A stretch of DNA of 64,000 nucleotides, from the NCBI GenBank assembly GCA_963758365.1, contig CAVWVB010000001.1:1984001-2048000 (forward strand), in the 5' to 3' direction. This document shows positions 9,787 through 18,915 of the stretch, piece after piece. Below the pieces are notes generated by a model. That model searched no databases. It had not been told where the DNA came from and saw only the letters and a list, made by a program, of their open reading frames with translations. A program made the translations under genes and the position numbers. Positions within the stretch are counted from its first letter, which is position 1. Each line of letters starts with the position of its first letter. Source of the DNA: Dokdonella_A sp963758365. Its GTDB lineage: Bacteria > Pseudomonadota > Gammaproteobacteria > Xanthomonadales > Rhodanobacteraceae.

Positions 9787-10890
9787 TCATGACCGCGCCG
9801 CACCCGCAATTCGCGGCGCGATTTCGCCGACATCGCCGCACTGGGCGCGGTGGCGCAACGCCTGATCCATCAGTACCAGCGCGACCATCGCCTCGGCGAT
9901 CGGCGTCGCGCGAATGCCGACGCACGGGTCGTGGCGTCCCCTGGTCACGACTTCGACCGGTTCGCCGGCAAGATTCACGCTGCGTCCGGGAATCAGGATG
10001 CTCGATGTCGGCTTTAGCGCAATCGAGGCGACGATGCTCTGGCCCGTCGAAATACCACCGAGAATCCCGCCTGCATGGTTGGACAGGAAGCCCTGCGGTG
10101 AAATCTCGTCGCGGTGCACGCTGCCTCTTTGTTCGACTGCCGCGAATCCGGCACCGATCTCCACGCCCTTGACCGCATTGATCGACATCAGCGCCGAAGC
10201 GAGTTCCGCGTCCAGCTTGCCGTAGATCGGCTCGCCCCAGCCGGGAGGCACGCCCTCGGCCATCACGCTGATCCGCGCGCCGATCGAATCACCGGATTTG
10301 CGCAGCGCGTTCACATAGGTTTCCAGTTCCCCGACCATCGCCGCATCGGGCCAGAAGAACGGATTGGTCTCGACCGCGGCCCAATCGAACGCGCGTGGCA
10401 CGAGTTCGCCGATCTGGGCGAGATGGCCGCGTACGCGCACGCCGTGGAGTTCGGCGAGCCAGCGCTTCGCGATCACAGCCGCGGCAACGCGCATCGTCGT
10501 CTCGCGCGCCGATGCGCGCCCGCCGCCCCGCGGGTCGCGCAGTCCGTACTTGTGCCAATAGGTGTAGTCGGCATGGCCGGGCCGGAACGTATCAGCCAGG
10601 TCGCCATAGTCCTTGGGTCGCGCGTCGACGTTGCGGATCAGCAGCGCGATCGGCGTGCCGGTGGTGAGACCTTCATGCACTCCGGAAAGGATTTCGAGCG
10701 CATCGTCCTCGTGCCGCTGCGAGGTGAAGCGGCTGCGTCCGGTCGCACGACGCTCGAGATCCTGGCGAAAGTCCTCGACACTGATCGCCAGACCCGGCGG
10801 GCAGCCGTCGATCACGCAACCGATTGCCGGGCCATGACTCTCGCCAAACGTGGTGACGGTCAGGAGTTTTCCGAACGAGTTGCTGGACAT
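9787..10890 (-). CDS. aroC: chorismate synthase
   Basis: AroC (367 aa) removes phosphate from 5-enolpyruvylshikimate 3-phosphate to give chorismate, using reduced FMN. The start 'SFGKLLTVTTFGESHGPAIG', the middle signature 'DPRGGGRASARETTMRVAA' and the C-terminal 'RHDPCVGIRATPIAEAMVA' are the three classic chorismate synthase signatures. The ATG at 10890 fits the family start; the open frame extending to 11076 lacks similarity. It precedes asd on the same strand with a 112-base gap. Confidence 0.95.
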   Translation of the reverse strand: MSSNSFGKLLTVTTFGESHGPAIGCVIDGCPPGLAISVEDFRQDLERRATGRSRFTSQRHEDDALEILSGVHEGLTTGTPIALLIRNVDARPKDYGDLADTFRPGHADYTYWHKYGLRDPRGGGRASARETTMRVAAAVIAKRWLAELHGVRVRGHLAQIGELVPRAFDWAAVETNPFFWPDAAMVGELETYVNALRKSGDSIGARISVMAEGVPPGWGEPIYGKLDAELASALMSINAVKGVEIGAGFAAVEQRGSVHRDEISPQGFLSNHAGGILGGISTGQSIVASIALKPTSSILIPGRSVNLAGEPVEVVTRGRHDPCVGIRATPIAEAMVALVLMDQALRHRAQCGDVGEIAPRIAGAARS

Positions 10891-11094
10891 GGAGTTCGGG
10901 ATTCCGGTTTCGGACTGCGCCGCCCAGGCGGATGCGGACAGCGTAGCTGGCCGGGACCGCGCGCGCCAAGGACGGCGCGTGTGATTTCGCCGATTCCGAC
11001 CGGCAGCGCTGTACCGGTTCGGGACACGCCGGATCCGCGGGACCCCGCCTGCGCGAAACCGCTTGCCGCTGCGCACGCGGACCGGAACAGGGCG

Positions 11095-12015
11095 TCAGCC
11101 GCGCGCGTTCGCGGCGCGCGCAATCGCATCGGCATGCTCGATCAGGTCGCGCCGGTCGAGCAGGAACACGCCCATCGGCCCGACCTTGAACTCGATCCAG
11201 TTGAACGGCACTGCAGGCAGCAGGTCGACCAGGGCATGCTCGCTTTCGCCGACCTCGACGATCAGCACACCGTCGTCGGACAGGTACGCGGAAGCCGCGG
11301 CCAGTATGCGCAGCGCGAAATCCAGCCCGTCTCTGCCCGCCGTCAGACCCAACGCGGGTTCGTGGCCGTATTCGGCCGGCAGCACCGCATATTCCTGCTC
11401 GCTCACGTACGGCGGATTGCTCACGATGAGGTCATAGCGTTCGCCCGCGAGTGCGGCAAACAGATCGGAGCGGATCACGCGCGTGCGCGCGGCGACATCC
11501 TGAAACTCGACATTCTCGCGCGCCAGCGCCAGGGCTTGTTCGCTGATATCGGCGAGATCGACATGCCAGCCTGGATTGTATGCAGCCATTGCGATGCCGA
11601 TGCAGCCCGAACCGGTACACAGGTCGAGTACGCGCTCGACCGGCCGCTCGTCGAGCCACGGCGTGAAGCCGTCCAGAATCAGTTCGGCGATCGGTGAACG
11701 CGGCACCAGCGCGCGCGCGTCGGACTTGAATGCAAGACCGGCGAACCAGGCCTCGCCGGTCAGGTAGGCAACCGGACGGTGCTCGTCGATGCGACGCTGG
11801 ATAAGTGCAGCGACTGCCTGCTTCTCGGCGGCAGTCAGACGTGCCTGGCCATAAGCCGGAGCGAGATCGTGCGGCAGGTGCAATGCATGCAGGACCAGAT
11901 GCGTTGCCTCGTCCAGCGCATTGTCGTAGCTGTGCCCGAAGGTCAGGCCGGCCGCGCCGAAGCGGCTCGCACCAAAGCGGATGAAGTCGACGATCGTGGC
12001 AAGTTCACTGTTCAC
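11095..12015 (-). CDS. prmB: ribosomal protein L3 N5-glutamine methyltransferase
   Basis: The product (306 aa) is a class I SAM methyltransferase of the HemK/PrmB type. SAM motif I is 'VLDLCTGSGCIGIAMA' and the glutamine-binding NPPY motif is 'DLIVSNPPYVSEQEY'. PrmB modifies a glutamine of ribosomal protein L3. The segment 'HRPVAYLTGEAWFAGL' with F/W-AGL favours PrmB over PrmC, and prmB-aroC adjacency is common. I choose GTG 12015 ('VNSELATIVDFIRFGA'), since longer versions would run into the opposing SCO1 gene. Confidence 0.9.
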   Translation of the reverse strand: MNSELATIVDFIRFGASRFGAAGLTFGHSYDNALDEATHLVLHALHLPHDLAPAYGQARLTAAEKQAVAALIQRRIDEHRPVAYLTGEAWFAGLAFKSDARALVPRSPIAELILDGFTPWLDERPVERVLDLCTGSGCIGIAMAAYNPGWHVDLADISEQALALARENVEFQDVAARTRVIRSDLFAALAGERYDLIVSNPPYVSEQEYAVLPAEYGHEPALGLTAGRDGLDFALRILAAASAYLSDDGVLIVEVGESEHALVDLLPAVPFNWIEFKVGPMGVFLLDRRDLIEHADAIARAANARG

Positions 12016-12097
12016 GAGAGCACGGGTCAGCGTCGGACCGCACAGTATAGGGCGCGCATGGCCCCATTCGGATGGCAACGCGACGTACAATGGGCGG

Positions 12098-12739
12098 ATG
12101 CATCGAATTCGTGCCGTCGGTGGTCGAGCATTCACGAACTGGCTGATCCTTGTCGCGGCGCTCGCGGCTGCGGGCGGACTCTGGCTGGGTGCGCGACTGC
12201 TCACCGTACGGACGCTTCCGCAACTGCAGAGCGCGCTGCTCTATCCGGTACCGCGTGCACTCCCTGATTTCAGTCTGGTTCGCAGCGACGGCGGGGCGCT
12301 GACGCGGGCAGACTGGCGCGGTCACGTGACCGTCGCCTATTTCGGCTACACGAACTGCCCGGATGTCTGTCCAACCACGCTGGCGACGTTCGGGCACGCC
12401 TGGAAACTGCTCGATCCGGCGACGACCCGTCAGCTGCGCTTCGATTTTGTTTCCGTGGATCCTGCACGCGACACGCCCGCGCAGCTCGCGCGCTATGTCG
12501 GATTCTTCAGCAAGGATTTCATCGCCGCGACCGGCAGCGACGAACAACTGACCCGCCTGACCGGCGCGCTGGGACTCGTCTACTCGCGCGGCGTACCCGA
12601 GAATGGCACCTATGCGGTCGACCACAGCGCATCGGCAGTCATCATCGACCGGCAGGGGCGCCAGATCGGCCTGTTCCGTCCGCCTTTCGAGGCCGGCAAG
12701 ATCGCGTCCGACCTCACGGCGCTGGTCGACGCGCACTGA
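12098..12739 (+). CDS. SCO1/SenC-family copper chaperone
   Basis: The 213-residue product has one N-terminal membrane anchor (about residues 12-32) and a thioredoxin-like domain outside the cytoplasm. Copper ligands of the family are present: Cys87 and Cys91 in 'YTNCPDVCPT' and His176 in 'YAVDHSAS'. SCO proteins deliver or reduce copper for the CuA site of cytochrome c oxidase; no oxidase gene is nearby. ATG 12098 gives a sensible anchor. A TACAAT hexamer ends only six bases before that ATG, which would imply a leaderless or nearly leaderless message if it is a true -10 box. The stop shares one base with the psd start. Confidence 0.88.
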   Translation: MHRIRAVGGRAFTNWLILVAALAAAGGLWLGARLLTVRTLPQLQSALLYPVPRALPDFSLVRSDGGALTRADWRGHVTVAYFGYTNCPDVCPTTLATFGHAWKLLDPATTRQLRFDFVSVDPARDTPAQLARYVGFFSKDFIAATGSDEQLTRLTGALGLVYSRGVPENGTYAVDHSASAVIIDRQGRQIGLFRPPFEAGKIASDLTALVDAH

Positions 12740-13596
12740 TGCGACCCGCGATCCTGCTGCAATATCTGCTGCCGCACCGGTTGCTGTCCCGCCTCGTGAT
12801 GTGGGGAACGCGCTGGACGTTCACGCCGTGGAAGAACTTCCTGATCGGCCGGGTCGTCAAGGCCTACGACGTGAACCTGGCCGAAGCCGAGAGTGCCGAC
12901 TTCGCCGACTATCGGAACTTCAACGCGTTCTTCACGCGTGCATTGAAGGCCGGAGCGCGCCCGCAGTCCGGCGATGCCAGCGCGATCGCGTGTCCCGCCG
13001 ACGGCCGCCTCAGCGAGGCCGGCACCATTCATGCGGACCGCATCCTGCAGGCCAAGGGACTGCGCTACACGGTCGCCGAACTGCTCGGTGACGCCGTGGC
13101 CGCGGCACCCTACGCGGATGGCTGCTTCGTCACCGTCTATCTGTCGCCGCGCGACTACCACCGCGTGCACATGCCGCTGGCCGGCGAACTCGTCGAAACC
13201 GTCCACGTTCCGGGGCGCCTGTTCAGCGTCGCGACGTTTGCGGTGGCCGCGATTCCGCGCCTGTTCGCGCGCAACGAGCGCCTGGTCTGCCATTTCCGCG
13301 GCCAGCACGGCCCCTTCGTGGTGGTCCTGGTCGGGGCGCTGCTGGTGTCCGGAATCGAAACGGCATGGGCAGGTGTCGAAGTGCCGCCGTATGCGTCGCA
13401 GATCACCGCGCGCGACTGGCGCGGCCGCGGCATCCACCTCGCGCGCGGGGCCGAGATGGGCCGATTCAACATGGGTTCGACCGCGATCGTGCTGCTGCCC
13501 GGCAATGGCTGCGCGCTCGATGCCGCGCTCGCTGCGGAACAGCCGGTGCGGATCGGCCAGGTGCTGGGCCATGTCGATGCCGGCAACGGGCGCTGA
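12739..13596 (+). CDS. psd: phosphatidylserine decarboxylase proenzyme
   Basis: Psd (285 aa) makes phosphatidylethanolamine from phosphatidylserine at the inner membrane. It is made as a proenzyme that cuts itself at a GST motif to form a pyruvoyl group; here the motif is 'FNMGSTAIVL', with Ser247 the expected pyruvoyl residue. The leading residue is Met rather than the more usual Leu of LGST. The charge-relay Asp and His lie in 'CPADGRLSEAG' and 'SPRDYHRVHMPLAG'. It overlaps the SCO1 gene by one base (TGATG), so it is probably co-translated. Confidence 0.95.
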   Translation: MRPAILLQYLLPHRLLSRLVMWGTRWTFTPWKNFLIGRVVKAYDVNLAEAESADFADYRNFNAFFTRALKAGARPQSGDASAIACPADGRLSEAGTIHADRILQAKGLRYTVAELLGDAVAAAPYADGCFVTVYLSPRDYHRVHMPLAGELVETVHVPGRLFSVATFAVAAIPRLFARNERLVCHFRGQHGPFVVVLVGALLVSGIETAWAGVEVPPYASQITARDWRGRGIHLARGAEMGRFNMGSTAIVLLPGNGCALDAALAAEQPVRIGQVLGHVDAGNGR

Positions 13597-13642
13597 GGAC
13601 CGCGAGCCGCTCAAGCCTGTCTTCCCATCGTCCGGACGTTGG

Positions 13643-13675
13643 GTCACAATGTGACGCAGTTCGGCAACTTGTGAC
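13643..13675. promoter_or_regulatory. candidate operator: GTCACA/TGTGAC palindrome plus extra half-site
   Basis: Bases 13643-13655 read GTCACA-A-TGTGAC, two perfect six-base arms around one central base, followed at 13669-13675 by a further TTGTGAC half-site. The block lies about 100 bases upstream of the next gene and before a TAGAAT hexamer at 13708-13713 that could be its -10 box. TGTGA half-sites recall CRP/Clp-type sites, but the arm spacing is too short for a standard CRP site, so the binding protein is unknown. Confidence 0.3.
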
Positions 13676-13770
13676 GGACTAGGCGAAGTGGCCCGCCTGA
13701 CGTGGCCTAGAATCGCGGCGGGATTGCCACGACTAGCACCACAGCACTGCAGACGAACAGGGGAAATACC

Positions 13771-14208
13771 ATGCAAATCGTTACCCGCCTGATTGCGTTG
13801 AGCCGCGCCATGCAGTTGCGCAGGCAGTTCCGTGAAATCAACCGCGCGCTCGAGCAGCTTGCGCCGACCGCGCGACACCAGCTCGCATCGATCGCGCTGC
13901 GCGAATTCTCGAGTGCATCGAAGAGCGAATTTCCGCACCTCTATGCGACCCCGCCCGACGAGAAGTACCGTCCCTGGGGCAGCGGTACCGATATCGGCCT
14001 GGAACGTCTGCGCTCTGACAATCTGCAAGTCCGCCTGCGCGGCGTTGCGTTGTGGCTTGCAGTCGCCTATCACGAAACCAAGGATTCCCCGTTCGGCGAA
14101 CAGCAGGAACTGCATCGTCAGGTCATGCGCTCCCTGCGTGCGCTGAAGGAAGGCATTCCGGCCAACGACCTCAATCGCTGGATGCTCAACGAAGCCGAGG
14201 CTGCCTGA
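13771..14208 (+). CDS. conserved-looking small cytoplasmic protein of unknown function
   Basis: The product has 145 residues, no signal peptide or membrane segment, and is predicted mainly helical. I do not recognise a domain. Codon use matches the neighbours, a purine-rich AGGGGA sits at good distance before the ATG, a TAGAAT hexamer lies ~58 bases upstream, and a strong terminator follows, so it looks like a real single-gene unit. Features that may help place it are 'EFPHLYATPPDEKYRPWGSG' in the middle and the well-spread Arg/Leu helices at both ends. Confidence 0.75.
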   Translation: MQIVTRLIALSRAMQLRRQFREINRALEQLAPTARHQLASIALREFSSASKSEFPHLYATPPDEKYRPWGSGTDIGLERLRSDNLQVRLRGVALWLAVAYHETKDSPFGEQQELHRQVMRSLRALKEGIPANDLNRWMLNEAEAA

Positions 14209-14284
14209 TCGGATCGAGCGGTCCGGGACCCCTGCCCGGCACCGCTCGATGGTCCCGCCGCACCCGCCACCGATCGCCCCGCTC

Positions 14285-14312
14285 GCGCCCGCATTCGCGG
14301 GCGCTTTCGTTT
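14285..14312 (+). terminator. rho-independent terminator
   Basis: GCGCCCGC (14285-14292) pairs perfectly with GCGGGCGC (14297-14304) around an ATTC loop, followed by TTTCGTTTC. It lies 76 bases after the small unknown gene and faces the converging lytic transglycosylase gene. Confidence 0.7.
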
Positions 14313-14484
14313 CGAGGGTCGGCGAGCGCCGCGCGTTGCACGCGCTCGCGATCCGCGCCGACATCAAGTGCGACGTCGCCCATGGCTGGCTGCAGCGGAA
14401 AGGGTCGACGCAGCCTGCCCGACCGATCCGTGGCAGTACACGCGGCTCGGTGCCGCCGTCGGGGGGCTGGAAGCGGATCCGCAC

Positions 14485-15993
14485 TCAACGCGGGCAATTC
14501 GGCAGCGTCAGCCTCTGTCCGATTTTCAGCCGGTAGTGTGGCGCCCGCAGCCGGTTCGCCTCGGCAATTTCAGTCACGCTGCCGCATCGGCTCGTGCGCG
14601 AAATGGCTGCCAGCGTGTCGCCCTTGCGTACGACATGCACGCGCGCCTTCTGACGCACCTGCCTGGCCTGGGCGAGCGCGACCGGAGCCGGCGCCGCCAC
14701 TACCGCCGCATGCAACTCCTCGGCAAGTTCCGCCCAGCGCCCATTCGCGCACTGGCGCGCATAGGCTTCCTCGATCACCAGCGGCAGGACGATACGCGCG
14801 CCGGCCGGTTCACGCTGCTGTGGATCGAGCTGCGGATTGAGATTGCGCAGGACGCGGAACCAGCCGTCGCGCGGATTGCCGACCTGGCCGAGGCACACGG
14901 TGAGTTCGGCGATCGAAGCAGGCCGCTTCAGGGTGATGCTGCCGGCGCGTCCGCCGATGTGCGGCAACACGAGGTTGTAGCGGTCCGGATGCATGAACAG
15001 CCACGCGGCAGCCAGCACCATCGGCACATATTCGCGGGTTTCCTGCGAGAGGTCGTAGTAGATCCGCGGATCCCAGAAGCTCGGATCGCCGCCGACGCGT
15101 GCGACGCGCCGCCGCATTGCCCCCTCGCCACCGTTGTAGGCGCCGATCACGAGTTCGAGATTGTTGTTGAATATACCCAGTTGTTCGTCGAGATAGGCCG
15201 CATTCGCGCGTGCGGAAAGGCCCGGATCGAAGCGCTGGTCGAAGCCGTCGACGGTACCAAGACCGAAACGCAGACCGGTCGCATACATGAACTGCAACGG
15301 GCCGGAAGCGCCCGAACGCGACACCGCATGCACCTTGCCGCCCGATTCCTTCGCGAGCATCCCGAACAGCAGCGCCTCGGGCAGTCCGGCTTTCTCATAT
15401 TCGGGCCACATCAGATAGCGCATGTATTCGTAGTTCTCGTACGCGGTGATCAGGTTCGGCCGATACTGGGTCAACCACTCCTCGAGCGCAGCCTTGACCG
15501 GTCCGTTCAACGCGATGATGTCGCCGAGCTGCCTGCCCTTGAGCAGTGCGACCGAGCGTCCGAGCTGCGGCAACGCGGCGACGACCGGCGACGATTCGCC
15601 GACCGTGGCCGTAGCGTCCGGTGTGCTGTCGGTATCCGCGACTTCGCGGGCCTCGCCGCTGGCACCCCCGATTCCCTGCCGCAACAGCGCGTCGAATCCG
15701 GCGATGAAGCGCTGCCCGTCGCAGCCCGGCAATTGCGCGCATTGCGTCGCCGCCGCACGCAGATCGTCGAGTGCGGCCCTGATTCCGACCTGCGCCTTCG
15801 TGGTGTCGCCCGCGCGCAGCGCGTCCAGGCCTTCCGCATAGCGCGCGCTGTCCGAGTCCAGCCGCGCGTAGAGAGCGTTCGATGCCGCTTCGTCCGGCCG
15901 CGCCGCGGCCGGCCCTGCGGACGGCGGCGCAACTGCGCAGGCGGTCAGGCCCAGCGCACAAACCGGACCCAGCATTCTCGAAGCACGCTGCAT
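14485..15993 (-). CDS. MltD-like lytic transglycosylase lipoprotein with SLT and LysM domains
   Basis: The 502-residue product starts with a lipoprotein signal; lipobox 'LGLTAC' places the lipid on Cys19. The central SLT domain carries the catalytic Glu in 'GMLAKESGGKVHAVSRSGAS', with 'GPLQFMYATG' and 'LVIGAYNGGEGAM' following, and the C-terminus holds one LysM motif ('VHVVRKGDTLAAISR') for peptidoglycan binding. Such enzymes cleave glycan strands to 1,6-anhydromuramic acid during wall turnover. MltD of E. coli has the same layout but more LysM copies. ATG 15993 is chosen because it begins the signal sequence. It is divergent from the HerA-like gene. Confidence 0.87.
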   Translation of the reverse strand: MQRASRMLGPVCALGLTACAVAPPSAGPAAARPDEAASNALYARLDSDSARYAEGLDALRAGDTTKAQVGIRAALDDLRAAATQCAQLPGCDGQRFIAGFDALLRQGIGGASGEAREVADTDSTPDATATVGESSPVVAALPQLGRSVALLKGRQLGDIIALNGPVKAALEEWLTQYRPNLITAYENYEYMRYLMWPEYEKAGLPEALLFGMLAKESGGKVHAVSRSGASGPLQFMYATGLRFGLGTVDGFDQRFDPGLSARANAAYLDEQLGIFNNNLELVIGAYNGGEGAMRRRVARVGGDPSFWDPRIYYDLSQETREYVPMVLAAAWLFMHPDRYNLVLPHIGGRAGSITLKRPASIAELTVCLGQVGNPRDGWFRVLRNLNPQLDPQQREPAGARIVLPLVIEEAYARQCANGRWAELAEELHAAVVAAPAPVALAQARQVRQKARVHVVRKGDTLAAISRTSRCGSVTEIAEANRLRAPHYRLKIGQRLTLPNCPR

Positions 15994-16128
15994 GGCAATC
16001 ACACGTCTTGAAGTAAACGCCGCACGGTACCTGCAGCGCATCCGGCCGGCAACCCGGCAACCGATCGCCGCTACAATCCACGACCAGGCGCAAGCGTGCA
16101 CGACCGCCGGCGCGACACGGAGACAGCG

Positions 16129-17619
16129 ATGAGCGACATCCTGATCGGCAAGGGCGACAACATGGTCTGGCTGCTGCCGAAATACGCCAATCGTCATGGC
16201 CTGGTCGCGGGTGCGACCGGTACCGGCAAATCGGTGTCGCTGATGCTGCTCGCCGAAGGCTTCTCGAAACTTGGCGTGCCGGTCTTCCTTGCCGACGTCA
16301 AGGGCGACTTCGCGGGCCTCTCCCAGGCCGGGTCGATGAACGATAAGATCAAGGCGCGCATCGACCAGATCGGTTTCGAGTGGACCGCGGCCGCGAATCC
16401 GGTCGTGTTCTGGGACATCTATGGCACGCTGGGTCACCCGGTGCGCACGACCATCTCGGAGATGGGACCCCAGCTCCTGGCTCGCCTGCTCGAACTCAAC
16501 GATACCCAGTCCGGCGTGCTCGAGATCGTGTTCAAGAGCGCCGACGACAACGGCCTGTTGCTGCTCGACATCAAGGACCTGCGTGCCCTGCTCGCGTGGG
16601 CCACCGACCACGCGAAGGAGATTTCGCAGCACTACGGCCGGGTCACTGCGTCTTCGATCTCCGCGATCCAGCGCGGCCTGCTGTCGCTCGACCAGGCCGG
16701 CGGCGACCGGTTCTTCGGAGAGCCCGCGCTCGACCTTGCCGATCTCGTGCGCCAGGACCTGTCCGGTCGCGGGATCGTCAATATCCTCGCCGCGGACCAG
16801 TTGATCCTGAAGCCGAAGCTCTACACGACCTTCCTGCTCTGGATGCTCTCGGAGCTGTTCGAGAAGCTGCCCGAGGTCGGCGATCTCGACAAGCCGCGGC
16901 TCGTGTTCTTTTTCGACGAAGCACACCTGCTGTTCGACGACGCGCCGTCGGCGCTGCGTCAGCGCGTCGAGCAGGTGGTGCGCCTGATCCGCTCGAAGGG
17001 CGTGGGTGTGTATTTCTGTTCGCAGAATCCCGACGACGTGCCGGACGTGGTTCTCGGTCAGCTCGGCAACCGCATCCAGCACGCGCTGCGCGCATTCACG
17101 CCGCGCGATCAGAAAGCGGTGAGGGCCGCTGCGGAAACGTTTGCGCCGAACCCGAAGATCGACGTCGCCGCAGTTATCGGTCAGCTCGGCGTCGGCGAAG
17201 CGCTGGTGTCGCCACTGCTCGACAAAGGCATACCGATGCCGGTCGAGCGCACGCTGATCGCGTCACCCGGTTGCCGCCTCGGCACGATCGACGCGGACGA
17301 GCGCGCCGCGGTCCGCGCGCGTTCGCCGGTCGGCGGCAAGTACGACACCACGATCGATCGCGAGTCGGCATTCGAGAAACTCGCGCAGCGCACCGTACAG
17401 GAAGCGCCTGCGGACCCGCAGAACCCGGCCGGCGCGAGTCCCGATGCAGCCGGGAAAGGCAGCGCCGGCTGGATGGACACCGCACGCGACATGATGCTCG
17501 GCACGAGTCGCCGCCAGGGCATGCTCGAAGCATTCGCGAAGTCGGCGATGCGCAATGCGGGTGGCCAGGTCGGACGGTCGATCCTCCGCGGCATCTTCGG
17601 TTCGATCAGCCGGCGCTAG
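16129..17619 (+). CDS. HerA-like/YjgR (DUF853) ATPase
   Basis: The 496-residue product belongs to the helicase HerA-like family typified by E. coli YjgR. Walker A is 'VAGATGTGKSVSLMLL' and Walker B is 'RLVFFFDEAHLLF'; an arginine-finger-type region 'LRQRVEQVVRLIRSKGVGV' and 'FCSQNPDDVPD' follow, as in FtsK/HerA ATPases. The cellular role of YjgR is not established; no NurA nuclease gene accompanies it, which argues against a classical HerA repair pair. A GGAGA at good distance supports ATG 16129. The Ala/Gly-rich C-terminal linker near residue 430 is typical of the family. greB follows on the same strand. Confidence 0.85.
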   Translation: MSDILIGKGDNMVWLLPKYANRHGLVAGATGTGKSVSLMLLAEGFSKLGVPVFLADVKGDFAGLSQAGSMNDKIKARIDQIGFEWTAAANPVVFWDIYGTLGHPVRTTISEMGPQLLARLLELNDTQSGVLEIVFKSADDNGLLLLDIKDLRALLAWATDHAKEISQHYGRVTASSISAIQRGLLSLDQAGGDRFFGEPALDLADLVRQDLSGRGIVNILAADQLILKPKLYTTFLLWMLSELFEKLPEVGDLDKPRLVFFFDEAHLLFDDAPSALRQRVEQVVRLIRSKGVGVYFCSQNPDDVPDVVLGQLGNRIQHALRAFTPRDQKAVRAAAETFAPNPKIDVAAVIGQLGVGEALVSPLLDKGIPMPVERTLIASPGCRLGTIDADERAAVRARSPVGGKYDTTIDRESAFEKLAQRTVQEAPADPQNPAGASPDAAGKGSAGWMDTARDMMLGTSRRQGMLEAFAKSAMRNAGGQVGRSILRGIFGSISRR

Positions 17620-17645
17620 CACGGTCGCGCCGGAGATCGTTCCGC

Positions 17646-18170
17646 ATGAGTCGCTGGCGACCTGCCGCCGCCGCTTCGAGTGCGGTGATCACGCCGCAAG
17701 GCCATCGGCGTCTCAAGGAAGAACTCGAGGAACTGTGGCGAACGCTCCGCCCGGAAGTGGTGCGCGCGCTCGCCGCGGCCGCTGCGGAGGGCGACCGTTC
17801 GGAGAATGCGGAATACACGTATCGCAAGAAGCAACTCGGCGAAATCGACCGCCGTGTCCGCTATCTCGGCAAGCGCCTGCAGCAGTTGCGCGTGATCGAC
17901 ACGCTGCCGACGGACCGCTCGGCAGTCTTCTTCGGCGCCTGGTTCCGCGTGCGGGACGATCGCGGATCCGAACACACGTACCGCATCGTCGGCCCGGATG
18001 AAACCGATGCCCCGCGCGGCTGGATCAGCATCGACTCGCCGCTTGCGCGGGCCGCGCTCAAGCGCCGCGCGGACGACGAATTCGACGCCGAACTGCCGAA
18101 CGGGCACGCACATTTCGTCGTGATCGCGGTCGACTATGAACGCGAAGGCGACGCGGGGTGCGGCCCCTGA
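17646..18170 (+). CDS. greB: transcription elongation factor GreB
   Basis: GreB (174 aa) rescues backtracked RNA polymerase by stimulating cleavage of the transcript. The N-terminal coiled coil carries the acidic tip in 'EGDRSENAEYTYRKKQLGEI', and the C-terminal FKBP-like domain shows 'FGAWFRVRDDRGSEHTYRIVG' and 'ISIDSPLARAALKR'. These favour GreB over GreA. It is slightly longer than the ~158 residues of E. coli GreB because of an Ala-rich start and a short tail. It follows the HerA-like gene by 26 bases and may be co-transcribed. Confidence 0.92.
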   Translation: MSRWRPAAAASSAVITPQGHRRLKEELEELWRTLRPEVVRALAAAAAEGDRSENAEYTYRKKQLGEIDRRVRYLGKRLQQLRVIDTLPTDRSAVFFGAWFRVRDDRGSEHTYRIVGPDETDAPRGWISIDSPLARAALKRRADDEFDAELPNGHAHFVVIAVDYEREGDAGCGP

Positions 18171-18296
18171 ATCGTCCGCCGCGGCCGGTGCGCCGCGCCG
18201 CATCCGATCGCGCGCGAGCCAGGGCGCGCCAAGCGCAAGGGTGCCGATCGTGCGACCGGACTTCGCAGCGGACCCGCAAATGCATTTCCTGCATCC

Positions 18297-18323
18297 TGTC
18301 GAATTCCGCACGTCGCGTTCGTC
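18297..18323 (+). promoter_or_regulatory. candidate ECF42-type promoter
   Basis: TGTCGA at 18297-18302 is followed after 17 bases by CGTC at 18320-18323, about 75 bases before the YCII/DGPF gene. From memory, ECF42 sigma factors studied in Streptomyces recognise a TGTCGA -35 element and a CGA/TC-type -10, so the site would let the sigma factor encoded two genes downstream drive its own cassette. The match is by eye and could be chance in GC-rich DNA. Confidence 0.45.
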
Positions 18324-18398
18324 GACAACCAGAGGAATGGTGATCCGGCGGCTCCTCGGAGCCGCAAACGCCATGGTTTGCGAGACCGGAGAAGCGAC

Positions 18399-18827
18399 AT
18401 GCGATTCATGGTGATGGTCAAGGCGACGAAGGAGTCCGAGTCCGGAGCGATGCCAAGCGAACGGTTGCTGATCGCCATGAGCCGCTACAACGAACAGTTG
18501 GTCAGGGCCGGCGTCCTGCTTGCGGGCGAAGGCCTGCAACCGAGTTCGAAAGGCGTGCGCGTAAGGTTCTCGGGCAGCCAGCGCACGCTCGTCGACGGCC
18601 CATTTGCGCGGACCGGGGAACTCGTTGCGGGATTCTGGCTGTGGCAGGTCAAGTCGCTCGACGAAGCGGTCGAATGGGTGAAACGCTGCCCCAACCCGTT
18701 CGCGGGCGAATCGGAGATCGAAATCCGCCAGGTGTTCGAAGCCGAGGATTTCGGGGCCGAATTCACGCCCGAACTGCGCGCACGCGACGAGTGTCTGCGC
18801 AACGAACTGGCAGCAAGACCGGAATGA
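18399..18827 (+). CDS. YCII-related (DGPF) domain protein
   Basis: The 142-residue protein has the YCII fold with the diagnostic 'TLVDGPFARTGELVAGFW' segment that gives DGPF proteins their name. The family has no firmly established reaction; a dehydratase- or isomerase-like role has been suggested. It is the usual partner of ECF42 sigma factors, and here the sigma gene lies two genes downstream. ATG 18399 ('MRFMVMVKATKE') is preceded by GGAG at good spacing, so I prefer it over an in-frame start 21 bases earlier. Confidence 0.85.
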   Translation: MRFMVMVKATKESESGAMPSERLLIAMSRYNEQLVRAGVLLAGEGLQPSSKGVRVRFSGSQRTLVDGPFARTGELVAGFWLWQVKSLDEAVEWVKRCPNPFAGESEIEIRQVFEAEDFGAEFTPELRARDECLRNELAARPE

Positions 18828-18915
18828 TTCGGCGCAATCCGGCGCAATCCCGAACCCTCGCCCACGCGACCGCGATGCGGAAACCAATCACAGCAATCAT
18901 CCTGAGGAGTCACTG

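Noticed and set aside
12610..14484. A 624-codon open frame on the minus strand
   Set aside because: It runs antisense to psd and the 145-residue gene, has no recognisable domain, and has biased Arg/Ala content.
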